Counted from the first letter of the stretch, positions 17,610 through 30,876 are shown. The stretch: 64,000 bases of DNA from Pedobacter yonginensis (GCF_003173595.1 NZ_QGNZ01000001.1:372001-436000); one strand, 5' to 3'. A program made the numbers and translations. The notes: a model not told the origin generated them from the letters alone.

Positions 17610-18179
17610 ATGAATTACCCTAAACTTAAAGATGAAGAACTAACAGCCTTACTTAAACAAGGTGATGCCTATTCTTACACTGAGATTTTTGAGCGGTATA
17701 ATCGACTATTACTTCGTCACGCATATCGATTGCTATCTAACGACGATAAGGCGCATGATGTTATTCAGGATGTATTTCTACAATTATGGCAAAAGCGGAA
17801 CGAAATTGAGTTTAATTCTTCATTATCGGGCTACCTGTTTACAGCTGTCAAAAATAGGATTTTCAAATTGTTTGCCCATCAGAAAGTGGTGCTTAGGTAT
17901 GCTGCTTCAATAAGCGCTTTTATGATTGAGGGCTACAACATTGTGGAGGATAGCCTGATGGAAAAAGAGCTTTCTGCCTTAATCTCTAAAGAAATAGACG
18001 CACTACCTTCAAAAATGCGTGAGGTTTTTATACTCAACAAAAAAGAGCATCTTACCTACAAGGAAATTGCTGAAAGACTGAATATTACCGATCAAACAGC
18101 CAAGCAGCAAGTTTATAAAGCCATGAAAATTTTAAAGCCAAAAATTGACGGCTTTTTAGCCTTTTTTCCTTTTTTATAA
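17610..18179 (+). CDS. ECF sigma factor (FecI-like)
   Basis: The protein has 189 residues. The sigma-70 region 2 is recognisable in YTEIFERYNRLLLRHAYRLL and DVIQDVFLQLWQKR, and region 4 in LPSKMREVFILNKKEHLTYKEIAERL. This is the length and layout of RNA polymerase ECF sigma factors of the Bacteroidota group. It is followed by a FecR-type anti-sigma factor and a SusC/SusD pair, so it most likely directs transcription of that transporter when its ligand is bound. Transmembrane control through the STN domain of SusC is known for the family and inferred here. Confidence 0.93.
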   Translation: MNYPKLKDEELTALLKQGDAYSYTEIFERYNRLLLRHAYRLLSNDDKAHDVIQDVFLQLWQKRNEIEFNSSLSGYLFTAVKNRIFKLFAHQKVVLRYAASISAFMIEGYNIVEDSLMEKELSALISKEIDALPSKMREVFILNKKEHLTYKEIAERLNITDQTAKQQVYKAMKILKPKIDGFLAFFPFL

Positions 18180-18316
18180 TTTTTTTTCAATTCGTGTATG
18201 ACGGTAGGCCTAGATAGGGGTCTTACCGATATATTTGGATGATTTGCAGATACAGGGAAACGGCCTCTGTGTATTGCTACAATTGTTCCTATCGCTTAAC
18301 CTTATTCAAACTACCC

Positions 18317-19435
18317 ATGAACCAACAGCAAGTTGCTGAATTGATCAGAAAATATAATGATGGGACTTTAACGCCTGATGAAAGACTCGCGTTGGATATT
18401 TGGTACTTAAAGTTTGCATCTGAAAGCACAGCCCATCTATCTGCCGAACAAGAAGCGATTGCGGTAGATAAGCTAAAATCAACCCTGCCACTTGCATATA
18501 AAAGCACAACAAAAAAAATATGGCCACGTATTTTTGCCGTTGCTGCCCTCTTGGCGATTGTTTTTTCTGCAATATTGTGGATTTATCAGGATAAGCCTTC
18601 AAGCGTTCAATACACCAAAGATATTAAGCCGGGTAAGACTGGAGCCACACTGACGTTAGCAAACGGAAGAATAATCAAACTTGCCGACATTAAAGTAGGG
18701 CAGGTTGCGATAGAGTCGGGCGTAGAAATATCTAAAACTGCGGATGGTATGATTACCTACCATATTTTAGCGAATCAGGATGGCAGATCTGGCCAAATGA
18801 ATACCTTAGAAACCTCTATCGGTGAACAAGCTCAGGTTAAATTACCAGATGGAAGTTTGGTTTACCTAAATGCGGCCTCTTACTTAAAATATCCATCCTC
18901 ATTTGCCAAGTTTGATAAACGACGAGTGGAATTTTCGGGTGAAGGTTTTTTTGTCGTAGCCAAAGATAAGGCCCATCCATTTCTCGTTAAAACAGCTTTA
19001 CAGGATGTAGAAGTTTTGGGCACACAATTCAACATCAATAGTTATGCCTACCACCCTGAAATTAAAACGACGTTACTTGAGGGTATTGTTAAAATTTCTA
19101 ATGCTGCGGGCATTTCAAAAACATTGCAACCTGGTGAGCAAGCCAGTTTAACCAACAAAAGCGTATCAGTTTCAGCGGTAGAAACAGAATATGTAATCGC
19201 CTGGCGTAAGGGTTATTTTATGTTTAATAATGAGAGCTTGGAAGATATCATGTCTAAGCTAGCTACTTGGTACAACATTAAACCTGTGTACCTCGATCCA
19301 GAACTTAAGAAAACGTCTTTCTTTGGTTCGATGAGTAAGTTTGAGAACATTTCAAAGGTGCTTAAAGTAATGGAGCGAACAGGAAAAGCCCATTTTGAGA
19401 TTAGGGACAACCAAATCATTATTAGTAAGAATTAA
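18317..19435 (+). CDS. FecR-family anti-sigma factor
   Basis: From the ATG at 18317 the product has 372 residues; an upstream in-frame ATG at 18239 would add 26 residues that do not fit the family. Order of parts: cytoplasmic anti-sigma region (QQQVAELIRKYNDGTLTPDE), one membrane helix at about residues 68-87, FecR domain (TLETSIGEQAQVKLPDGS, VEFSGEGFFVVAKD, VEVLGTQFNI), and a C-terminal DUF4974 domain (FMFNNESLEDIMSKLATWY). It should hold the adjacent sigma factor inactive and receive the signal from SusC in the periplasm. Confidence 0.92.
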   Translation: MNQQQVAELIRKYNDGTLTPDERLALDIWYLKFASESTAHLSAEQEAIAVDKLKSTLPLAYKSTTKKIWPRIFAVAALLAIVFSAILWIYQDKPSSVQYTKDIKPGKTGATLTLANGRIIKLADIKVGQVAIESGVEISKTADGMITYHILANQDGRSGQMNTLETSIGEQAQVKLPDGSLVYLNAASYLKYPSSFAKFDKRRVEFSGEGFFVVAKDKAHPFLVKTALQDVEVLGTQFNINSYAYHPEIKTTLLEGIVKISNAAGISKTLQPGEQASLTNKSVSVSAVETEYVIAWRKGYFMFNNESLEDIMSKLATWYNIKPVYLDPELKKTSFFGSMSKFENISKVLKVMERTGKAHFEIRDNQIIISKN

Positions 19436-19513
19436 CTAAATCAACCATAAACTTAAACCAAACCAAACCAAAAATGAACATCTCCGAAAAAATTCCCTAG
19501 CTATTTTTAAAAA

Positions 19514-19569
19514 AAAGGACTTTAATCGCAAGCAAGAGTAGGATCTCGCTTAAGCAATCAAAGCCCTTT
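19514..19569. repeat. Long RNA hairpin between fecR and susC
   Basis: Bases 19514-19533 and 19548-19569 form an imperfect stem of about 17 paired bases around a 14-base loop. The stem is preceded on the + strand by an A-rich run, so read from the minus strand it looks like an intrinsic terminator with a T tract. On the + strand it sits about 80 bases after the fecR stop in the 303-base leader of susC. It could separate expression of the regulators from that of the transporter, or end an antisense transcript. Confidence 0.5.
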
Positions 19570-19616
19570 AAATCTGCATTGCAGAAACATTGATCAAACA
19601 AATTATTTCTTAACCC

Positions 19617-19654
19617 TGGTGTTGTGTTTGCCGACTAAAACAGTCACAACACCA
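19617..19654. repeat. 10-bp perfect inverted repeat in the susC leader
   Basis: TGGTGTTGTG (19617-19626) is complementary to CACAACACCA (19645-19654) with an 18-base loop. A smaller ATATTGT/ACAATAT repeat follows at 19677-19698. Both lie upstream of the susC start at 19739, a position suited to mRNA-level control. There is no T tract. Confidence 0.45.
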
Positions 19655-19738
19655 TACAGATAATCAAAACTAAGCAATATTGTGTGTTAATACAATATCG
19701 ACCTTTTATTCATCGGTTGCTTAGCTGGTTGTCATAAA

Positions 19739-22700
19739 ATGATGAATATGTATAGAAATTTTACTCGAATTATGAAGCTCACTACATTCATTCTGATTGT
19801 CTCCATGATGCAAGTAAGTGCTGCGGGATTTGCGCAGCGACTGAACCTAAAAAAGAATAGTATCTCTTTAGAAAAAGTGTTTTTAGAGATTCGAAAACAA
19901 ACAGGCTATGATGTGTTTTTTGAGAATACTAAACTCAAAACATCAACGCTCATTAATGCCGATTTTGACAATGCTACACTAGAAACAGTGATGAATAAAA
20001 TCATTGGCACCAATCCTTTGGCATATACCATAAGCGATAAAACCATCGTATTGCGTGATAAAGAAACGGGATTTTTAGAAAAAATTACCAATTATTTTAA
20101 TAGGGCCGATGTACGTGGTAGGGTGGTCGATTCTACGGGAATGCCTCTTCCAGGCGCCAATATTCGCCTTAAAAATGGAAAGGCCAGTGTATATTCCAAC
20201 AGCAATGGAGAATTTACAATGACTGGGGTAGATCCTGGTTCGATTATCGTAATAACATATATCGGCTATTTAACAAGAGAAGTAACGGTTACGGCAGAAA
20301 ATGCAAACAACTTGCGCGTGGTTATGGCTTTTGATACCAATAAACTTGCCGAGGTGGCCATTGTTTCCAACGGCTATCAAACCATAAGTAAAGAACGTTC
20401 TGCAGGTTCATTCACATCTGTAGATATGAATGTAGTTTCCAACCGCAGTACATCAATGAACGTTTTGCAAAGTTTAGATGGTTTAGTACCAGGCTTGGTT
20501 GTAAATAACGCACCGAATCGAAGTCAATTGCTTATTCGTGGAATTTCTACTACGGGCGGTACAACAGGTACAGGAACCACTGCGCAGCCACTTTATGTTG
20601 TAGATGGCTTAGCTGTGCCCATTATCACCGCTAATGATAATATCCCTGATATTGTGCTAAGTATCAATCCACAAGATGTTGAAAGCATAACTGTGTTAAA
20701 GGATGCAACAGCGGCGTCCATTTGGGGTGCTAGAGCGGCAAATGGTGTAATTGTCATCACCACCAAAAAAGGAAAGTTTGGAAGCAAGTTGAGGATTAAC
20801 TATAATGGCTTCGTTAACTTTCAAGGGAAACCAGATTTAGACTACGCAAATTTATTAAACTCACGTCAGTTTGTAGAAACAGCAAAAGAAATTTTTACCC
20901 CAGCTTATTTTGCTCAATATCCATATGCAACTGTAAATACAGTGATAGGAGGTGGCATCTATCCTCTAGAGTATCTGTACTACAACAATGGCTTTGCGCC
21001 AAGTCAAACGCAACTAGATGCTTTAGCCAATACCGATAACCGTCAGCAAATTAAAGACTTACTATATCGCGATGCGATGTTAAGCAACCATTCTATCTCG
21101 CTCACAGGTGGAAGTGACAAATATGCATTTTATGGCTCTGCAACCTATACCAATACGGTGAGCAGTGTTCCAGGAGAGAAAAATAATACCTATAAAATTA
21201 ATGTAAATCAAGACTTTAAGATAAACAAAGCTTTAAGTCTGCATTTATTAACAGACTTTACGAACTTAAGAAGTTCATCTAAAAGAAATCCTCAATCGGG
21301 AAGTTCAGATATAGATTATTTTTTTACCCCATATCAACTCTTTCAAGATGCGAGTGGAAACAATCTATCCATCCCTTTTATGACGGGTTATTCAAACGAT
21401 GTTTTAACAAATGCACAAGCCAGGAGCAGAATTAACCTCGATTATAACCCTTTAAATGAGTTCGAATATGGCAATACCCTTAGAGATGGTTTACTGGCTC
21501 GAATTAACGGTGGCTTTAAACTAAATATTATCAAAGGCTTGCGTGCAGAAGGAACCTATGGGTACATTAAAGGAAAAAATAAAGTAAGAGATTATGAAAG
21601 TCCGCAAAGCTATACGGTACGTAAAGAAGTTGCCACTTTCACGGTAGCAGCCGATCCGACTGTTGTACCTAAATATTACTTACCCAATACTACATCTCCG
21701 CTCTCAGGCGGAAGATTAACCAATTTGAATGGCGAGCAAACCAAATGGGACATTAGGCATCAATTAATTTACGATTTAAACATGGGAAAACATGCCCTCA
21801 CCGTGTTGGCGGGGCAAGAAGCACAAGAACAATTTTCGAGCAGTACAACAACAAGGGTAAGAGGCTTTGACGATATACTACTAACATCACAAACCGTTGA
21901 TTTTGTAACCATTGGCGCGTTACTACCCAACACAGTTTTACCAAATTTTAGTAGCGTTGGCAGTACAATGGCAAACGATTCTTTCTCCACCAATGAAACA
22001 ACTTCTCGTTATACGTCTTACTATGCAAACTTAGGCTATACCTATAACAGCAAATATACTTTTAATGCCAGCTGGAGGAATGATCAAAGTAATTTATTTG
22101 GCAAAGATAAAGCTGCGCAAAATAAACCCATTTATGCCTTCGGTGGAAAATGGACCATCAGTAATGAAGAATTTATGAAACCTGTAGCCTGGATTCAATC
22201 CTTGGCCCTACGTGCTACCTATGGCATAACAGGTAACTCCCCAGAAGTCGGGATTGCTGCTTCACAGGATATTATTAGAGGATCAAGCAGCCCATTTTTT
22301 CAGGGCAATACGGGTACCTCAATCGTAACGCCTGGCAATCCTGATTTATCTTGGGAGCGTACAGCAACCACCAATTTAGGTCTTGATTTTTCAATTTTAA
22401 GAAATCGATTATCAGCAAGTATAGATGTGTACGATAAAAAATCAACAAACTTGTTGGGAATCATTTTCCCAAATAGTTTTACAGGCTTCCCATTAGGAAT
22501 TACAGGTAATCAAGGTACCATTACCAATAAAGGCATCGAAGTAAACCTAAGTTCTGAAAACATCAGAAGTCAAAACTTCAACTGGCAAACCAGATGGACA
22601 TTTGCCTACAACAAAAGTACAATGGTCGAAATTTCTAATTTCACGCAAGCCACAACAGGTGCCGCACAAGTAAATGCCTCTATCAAGCTGGGCTATCCGG

Positions 22701-23323
22701 CATATGCGTTGTTTGCCTACCAATATGGTGGGCTCGATAATACTGGTGCCCCACAAGTAATTTTAGCAGATGGTAGCGTCAGTAAAAATCCAACCATAAC
22801 CAAAGCCGATGATTTATTGTACATGGGTACACAACAACCAGTTTATAATGGTGGCTTAACCAATAATTTCCAGTACAAAAACTTCACCTTATCTGCAAAT
22901 ATGGTCTATAACTTGGGCCATGTAATGAGAAGGCCACGCAATCTTTCTTATGGAGGTCAATTTAGAAGAAACGTTTCCGTTGATTTCCTTAGCAGATGGA
23001 AGGTGCCTGGTGATGAAGCATTTACAGATATACCAGCCTTCAGAACAACCAGCACACCAGCAGTAGAAACCAACTATTTTACTTTGGGCGATGTAAACGT
23101 AATAAGTGCCTCTTTCGTCAAGCTTCGCGACATTACTTTATTTTATGATTTGCCTAAATTCTTGGCAAGTAAAATTAAAGCACAAGGCGTAACCTTTAGA
23201 GCGCAGGTTTCCAACGTTATGTTGTGGACAAAAAACAAATACGGTGTAGATCCTGAATTTTTAGGGGCAGTTGCACCATACAACCAAAATACATTCACTA
23301 TTGGCGCCAATATTTCACTTTAA
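19739..23323 (+). CDS. SusC/RagA-family TonB-dependent transporter with STN domain
   Basis: The protein has 1194 residues. Signal peptide to about residue 33; STN (secretin/TonB N-terminal) domain at about 42-110, which in this family signals to FecR; a carboxypeptidase-like CNA-B domain (RGRVVDSTGMPLPGANI) at about 125-205; the plug domain (QSLDGLVPGLVVNN, PLYVVDGLAVPI, VLKDATAASIWGARAANGVIVITTKKG); then an outer-membrane barrel of about 800 residues. It takes up an unknown large substrate with the SusD protein encoded next. ATG at 19739 is followed by others (19742, 19748), so the exact start is uncertain by a few codons. Confidence 0.95.
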   Translation: MMNMYRNFTRIMKLTTFILIVSMMQVSAAGFAQRLNLKKNSISLEKVFLEIRKQTGYDVFFENTKLKTSTLINADFDNATLETVMNKIIGTNPLAYTISDKTIVLRDKETGFLEKITNYFNRADVRGRVVDSTGMPLPGANIRLKNGKASVYSNSNGEFTMTGVDPGSIIVITYIGYLTREVTVTAENANNLRVVMAFDTNKLAEVAIVSNGYQTISKERSAGSFTSVDMNVVSNRSTSMNVLQSLDGLVPGLVVNNAPNRSQLLIRGISTTGGTTGTGTTAQPLYVVDGLAVPIITANDNIPDIVLSINPQDVESITVLKDATAASIWGARAANGVIVITTKKGKFGSKLRINYNGFVNFQGKPDLDYANLLNSRQFVETAKEIFTPAYFAQYPYATVNTVIGGGIYPLEYLYYNNGFAPSQTQLDALANTDNRQQIKDLLYRDAMLSNHSISLTGGSDKYAFYGSATYTNTVSSVPGEKNNTYKINVNQDFKINKALSLHLLTDFTNLRSSSKRNPQSGSSDIDYFFTPYQLFQDASGNNLSIPFMTGYSNDVLTNAQARSRINLDYNPLNEFEYGNTLRDGLLARINGGFKLNIIKGLRAEGTYGYIKGKNKVRDYESPQSYTVRKEVATFTVAADPTVVPKYYLPNTTSPLSGGRLTNLNGEQTKWDIRHQLIYDLNMGKHALTVLAGQEAQEQFSSSTTTRVRGFDDILLTSQTVDFVTIGALLPNTVLPNFSSVGSTMANDSFSTNETTSRYTSYYANLGYTYNSKYTFNASWRNDQSNLFGKDKAAQNKPIYAFGGKWTISNEEFMKPVAWIQSLALRATYGITGNSPEVGIAASQDIIRGSSSPFFQGNTGTSIVTPGNPDLSWERTATTNLGLDFSILRNRLSASIDVYDKKSTNLLGIIFPNSFTGFPLGITGNQGTITNKGIEVNLSSENIRSQNFNWQTRWTFAYNKSTMVEISNFTQATTGAAQVNASIKLGYPAYALFAYQYGGLDNTGAPQVILADGSVSKNPTITKADDLLYMGTQQPVYNGGLTNNFQYKNFTLSANMVYNLGHVMRRPRNLSYGGQFRRNVSVDFLSRWKVPGDEAFTDIPAFRTTSTPAVETNYFTLGDVNVISASFVKLRDITLFYDLPKFLASKIKAQGVTFRAQVSNVMLWTKNKYGVDPEFLGAVAPYNQNTFTIGANISL

Positions 23324-23339
23324 ACATCAAAAGAAAAGA

Positions 23340-24755
23340 ATGAAAAATTTATATCAATACACTATAAAATTCATGCTGGTTGCACTTTTGGTAACCGTAT
23401 TGGGATCATGCAAGAAATCTTTTTTAGAAATTTTGCCAAAAGGAAGGATCATAGCATCCAAAACAACCGACTACGACTTGATGCTTAATAATCTAGACCT
23501 AATCAACTCCAGCCATGATGGGCAGTTGTATTTGGGTGATGAGGTGGCGGCGCTTGAACCGAATTGGACAGGAGCTAGTTTTAGAGAAAAACAATTGTTT
23601 AAATATGAAGGCGATCTTTATACAGCTGATGAAGATGCAAAAGAAACCCTCGTACCACTAAAGGCCCTGTACATTTATAACAAAATCATTAATGAAGTTC
23701 CAGAATCAACCGGGGGCACGGACATAAGCAAAAAAAATGTCGAAGCAGAAGCGCGAGTGGGAAGAGCCTGGACTTATTTTCTGTTGATTAATTATTTTGG
23801 CAAACCATACAATGCAGCCACTGCAGCTACTGACCCGGGTTTTCCGTTAATTACAGAGGCTGATGTTACCAGGAAAGATTTCGAGCGTGTAAGCGTTCAA
23901 GAAATTTACAACTTAATTTTAAATGATTTAAATACAGCCATTCCAAATTTGATTAACACAGGTGTGGTTTGGCGTGGTCGGGTATGTAAAGCCACCGCAA
24001 AAGGCCTGTTAGCAAAGGTTTATATGACCATGGGAAGATATACGGAAGCGTTGCCATTACTGGATGAGTCCATAAGTGGTGTTACTGGGCCGGGTGCTGC
24101 GGTTACGGTAAGTCTTTATAATTACAACACAGCTTTCCCAGGCTTTCCTACAGCCGTTAACGATTTTGAAAGCCTGTACACTAAAAACACAACAAACCTT
24201 TTAGTGGTTACATCAAACAGAACATTTTGGCTCACAGCAGAGGCCTCAGCGCTTTTTGATCCGGCCGATTTACGTTTGGTAGCTTCAAATTACACCTCAA
24301 CCACTTTACCAAATGGCGTAAAGCTGCTTAAAAGAATAGGTACAAGTGTGAGCAACTTGGGTGTTCGATTATCTGATTTGTATTTAATGCGAGCAGAAGT
24401 GAAAGCCCGCCTAAATGATTTAACAGGGGCGGTGAATGATGTAGTGTTTTTACGTCAAAATCGTTTGCCAGCTGGTAAACAAGCAGTGCCTGCAGGTATT
24501 GCTGGGGCGAAGATGCCCCTTATTCAATTCATTCTCGAAGAACGCATCCGCGAATTTGCCCTGCAAGGCCACCGATGGTATGATATGCGGAGACTTTCAG
24601 TTGATCCTTTATTTACCACTCCAACCTATCAGCATAAAGTTTACAATACAACAGGTGTGGTATCAGAAACTTTTACTTTAAAGCCTGAGCGTTTTGTGTT
24701 TCGCTTCTCGCCGAAAGTTTTAGGCGAAAACCCAGGTCTGGTTAATAATCCATAA
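23340..24755 (+). CDS. SusD/RagB-family outer-membrane lipoprotein
   Basis: From the ATG at 23340 the product has 471 residues; an earlier in-frame ATG lies inside susC. The signal peptide ends with the lipobox VLGSC, so Cys24 is lipidated. Typical SusD features are KSFLEILPKGR after the Cys, a helical repeat core (VEAEARVGRAWTYFLLINYFG) and a C-terminal ERIREFALQGHRWYDMRR. It forms the lid of the SusC transporter. The gene starts 16 bases after the susC stop. Confidence 0.93.
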   Translation: MKNLYQYTIKFMLVALLVTVLGSCKKSFLEILPKGRIIASKTTDYDLMLNNLDLINSSHDGQLYLGDEVAALEPNWTGASFREKQLFKYEGDLYTADEDAKETLVPLKALYIYNKIINEVPESTGGTDISKKNVEAEARVGRAWTYFLLINYFGKPYNAATAATDPGFPLITEADVTRKDFERVSVQEIYNLILNDLNTAIPNLINTGVVWRGRVCKATAKGLLAKVYMTMGRYTEALPLLDESISGVTGPGAAVTVSLYNYNTAFPGFPTAVNDFESLYTKNTTNLLVVTSNRTFWLTAEASALFDPADLRLVASNYTSTTLPNGVKLLKRIGTSVSNLGVRLSDLYLMRAEVKARLNDLTGAVNDVVFLRQNRLPAGKQAVPAGIAGAKMPLIQFILEERIREFALQGHRWYDMRRLSVDPLFTTPTYQHKVYNTTGVVSETFTLKPERFVFRFSPKVLGENPGLVNNP

Positions 24756-24765
24756 ATAAAAATAT

Positions 24766-24815
24766 AGAAGATTGCAGGTTTGGCAAAATGAGTTTAGCTG
24801 AGCCTGCAATCTTCT
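24766..24815. repeat. 13-bp perfect hairpin between susD and the first tlpA-like gene
   Basis: AGAAGATTGCAGG (24766-24778) pairs perfectly with CCTGCAATCTTCT (24803-24815). No T tract follows, so it is more likely an mRNA processing or stabilising element, or a weak terminator, that sets lower expression of the downstream genes. Confidence 0.6.
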
Positions 24816-24836
24816 GATCACTCAAAATAAATATCC

Positions 24837-25964
24837 ATGAAAAGAATACTCTTTCTGCTTGCGCTTTTGCCAGGGTTGGTTAAAGCACAAAATGCATATA
24901 CCATTTCAGGCAGCGTTCTGGAAATTAAAGAACCTGCCAAGGCCTATCTAGCCATGTACACAGCCGCCGGATTTAAGGATGTTGATTCAACAGAAATTAA
25001 GAATGGCAATTTTCTATTTAGAGGCACTGTAGCAGAACCACAATCTGCAATTATTGCCATCAGGAGAAATGGAGCAAAATATTCTGGCTCGCAAAATGAT
25101 TATCAATCGTTTTTTATTGAAAACTCAAATATTACCATTGTTGGAAAAGATTCTATTAAAGACGCCATTATAAAGGGCTCAGTTTCTAATCAAGAAAATC
25201 GTGAACAAGAGGAAATGGTTAGGCCACTTATCAATAACATTATCAGTCTTCAAAACCGCTACGGAAAAAAAACAATTGAAGGCGTTTATCTGAAATCGGC
25301 AGAAGAGCGCAAAAAAGCTGGAGACAGTATCCAAAACTTTGTATCGGCCATTAAAGCCATCCATGTAAAGTTCGCAGAAACACATCTGAATTCATTCATG
25401 GGGCTTTACACCTATAATTTATATGTGCTGGATAGTAAATTTGATCCTGCACAGGTAGAACCCTTGTTTAAGAAGTTTTCAGCCTCCCTACAATCATCGC
25501 CATTAGGTACAAGAACAGCAGAGAAAATAGAGATTGGCAAACGCAAGCAGGCAGGTGTGAAAGCTACGGATTTTACTCAGATGGATATGAACGGAAAACC
25601 CTTTACCCTGTCTTCTTTAAGAGGAAAATATGTGCTTGTTGATTTCTGGGCGAGCTGGTGTGTGCCATGTCGTGCAGAAAACCCTTATGTAGTGAAAGCT
25701 TACAATGCATTAAAAGATAAAAACTTCGAAATTGTTAGCGTTTCTTTAGATCAAGGCAAAGCCGCTTGGCTAGCAGCTATAAAAGCAGATGGTATGCCGT
25801 GGATCCATGTAAGCGATCTCAAATACTGGAAAAATGCAGTCGCAGAAATGTATGGCATTTCCTCCGTTCCACAAAATATTTTAATTAATCCTGAAGGTGT
25901 AATCATTGCCAAAAATTTAAGAGGGGATGATTTGCTCAACAAAATACAAGCCTACATAAAATAA
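24837..25964 (+). CDS. TlpA-like thioredoxin with DUF4369, copy 1
   Basis: The protein has 375 residues with a signal peptide ending at VKAQ. The N-terminal half (about 20-130) is a DUF4369 domain (YTISGSVLEI), the middle is helical, and residues about 235-375 are an AhpC/TSA-thioredoxin fold with the redox motif WCVPC in DFWASWCVPCRAENP. The cis-Pro region SSVPQN is present. It is expected to reduce or isomerise disulphides in the periplasm. It follows susD and overlaps functionally with its paralogue 4 bases downstream, so both likely belong to the SusCD transcription unit. Confidence 0.9.
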   Translation: MKRILFLLALLPGLVKAQNAYTISGSVLEIKEPAKAYLAMYTAAGFKDVDSTEIKNGNFLFRGTVAEPQSAIIAIRRNGAKYSGSQNDYQSFFIENSNITIVGKDSIKDAIIKGSVSNQENREQEEMVRPLINNIISLQNRYGKKTIEGVYLKSAEERKKAGDSIQNFVSAIKAIHVKFAETHLNSFMGLYTYNLYVLDSKFDPAQVEPLFKKFSASLQSSPLGTRTAEKIEIGKRKQAGVKATDFTQMDMNGKPFTLSSLRGKYVLVDFWASWCVPCRAENPYVVKAYNALKDKNFEIVSVSLDQGKAAWLAAIKADGMPWIHVSDLKYWKNAVAEMYGISSVPQNILINPEGVIIAKNLRGDDLLNKIQAYIK

Positions 25965-25968
25965 CACG

Positions 25969-27093
25969 ATGAAAAACAAAATCATTCTCTATTCAATATT
26001 GGCATTAACCACTACCGCGGTTAGCGCTCAAGATCAATTTAAAATTATTGGCAAAATACCTCAAGTCGGAAACGAGAAGATGATTTTACTAAACTACATC
26101 AACAGCGAAGGAAAAAATGCCAAAGACAGTGTAATTGTTAAAAATGGTGAGTTTACCATAAGTGGAACTACCGCCTATGGTAATAAAGCTTATTTAACCT
26201 TGTTTCCAGTAAAAAGAGAACCTAAAAGCAGAAGTTTTGATTACATAGATTTCTATTTAGAAAAGGGTACCTACAATATAACCACTAATGATAGCCTTGT
26301 GCGAGCAAAAATTGTAGGCACAAAGGTGCAACAAGATTACATGGACTACAATGCCCAAACGGCCGATCTTTTAAATCAGTTTAAAGAGATCAGCGCACGA
26401 TTTGCAAAAGTATATTACGCAAAAGTTAAAGATACAATAGCCATCAAGACCATTCAGGCAGAAGCCAGACCAGTACATGCCAAAATAGAGGCGGCTTTAG
26501 ATGCTTTTATTTTCAGTCATCCCGATTCATACGTTACTGCCGATTTAATTTTAGCTAACAAAATGATGGTGATTGACGTCGTAAAATTTGAACCTTACTA
26601 CAAAGCCATGAGCAAAAGAGTGCTCTCAGGCTTCAGTGGTAGAAAGATTACAGATAAATACAATAAGGCAAGGCAATTTGCCGTAGGTAAAGTAATTGAT
26701 TTTACGCTTCCTGATGCAAAAGGGAATGAATTTCGACTCTCGTCGCTAAAAGGAAAATATGTGTTGGTAGATTTTTGGGCCAGCTGGTGTGTGCCTTGTC
26801 GCGCAGAAAATCCTTTTTTACTTAAAGCTTACGCTGAGCTTAAAGATAAGAACTTTGAAATAGTAGGCGTTTCCTTAGATGATAAGCGAGCCAATTGGAT
26901 GAAAGCCGTAGAAACAGATAAATTACCGTGGACACAAGTTAGTGATGTAAAAGGCTTCCAAACTGAAGTTGCTGTCCGTTTTGGCATTACTGCAATTCCG
27001 CAAAATGTGCTTTTAGATCCTCAAGGTAAGGTAATTGCCAAAGATTTGAGGGGAGAAAATGTTAATAAACTAATTGCTTCCTACATCAAATAA
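25969..27093 (+). CDS. TlpA-like thioredoxin with DUF4369, copy 2
   Basis: This is a 374-residue paralogue of the preceding gene with the same parts: signal peptide ending at VSAQ, DUF4369, helical linker, and C-terminal thioredoxin fold with the identical DFWASWCVPCRAENP block and AIPQN cis-Pro loop. Only four bases separate the two genes. Retention of both active sites argues that each is functional. A bidirectional terminator hairpin lies 7 bases after the stop, marking the end of the cluster that starts with the sigma factor. Confidence 0.9.
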   Translation: MKNKIILYSILALTTTAVSAQDQFKIIGKIPQVGNEKMILLNYINSEGKNAKDSVIVKNGEFTISGTTAYGNKAYLTLFPVKREPKSRSFDYIDFYLEKGTYNITTNDSLVRAKIVGTKVQQDYMDYNAQTADLLNQFKEISARFAKVYYAKVKDTIAIKTIQAEARPVHAKIEAALDAFIFSHPDSYVTADLILANKMMVIDVVKFEPYYKAMSKRVLSGFSGRKITDKYNKARQFAVGKVIDFTLPDAKGNEFRLSSLKGKYVLVDFWASWCVPCRAENPFLLKAYAELKDKNFEIVGVSLDDKRANWMKAVETDKLPWTQVSDVKGFQTEVAVRFGITAIPQNVLLDPQGKVIAKDLRGENVNKLIASYIK

Positions 27094-27100
27094 CAATACC

Positions 27101-27141
27101 ATTTGCGAATGCTCAATCATCAGTATTGACCATTCGCAAAT
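27101..27141. terminator. Terminator hairpin after the tlpA-like pair
   Basis: ATTTGCGAATG (27101-27111) pairs with CATTCGCAAAT (27131-27141). Inside it TCAAT pairs with ATTGA, separated from the outer stem by one C/C mismatch. TTTCTATTTT follows on the + strand. Confidence 0.75.
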
Positions 27142-27310
27142 TTCTATTTTCCGATTGTTCTGAACTTCTTGATTTAAGTTTATAGCCGCTAATGAAGGAG
27201 TTGATCAAATTGGAAAACAACTTTTTCTTATCCATCGCTAGGCTTGTTTGTGTTTTATACTTTTGAATTTCCGTTTTCAAATTTGCCCAAATTCGTTTTT
27301 CCTCATTCAT
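27113..27310 (-). CDS. Possible small protein of 65 residues
   Basis: An ATG at 27310 is preceded on the minus strand by a GGGAGGAA sequence, unusual in this AT-rich DNA. The product would be a basic, helical 65-residue protein (EEKRIWANLKTEIQKYK, KKLFSNLINSF) without a recognised family. Its end runs into the terminator hairpin, which is common for convergent genes but could also mean that the frame is accidental. Confidence 0.4.
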   Translation of the reverse strand: MNEEKRIWANLKTEIQKYKTQTSLAMDKKKLFSNLINSFISGYKLKSRSSEQSENRNLRMVNTDD

Positions 27311-30876
<3,566 letters not shown>

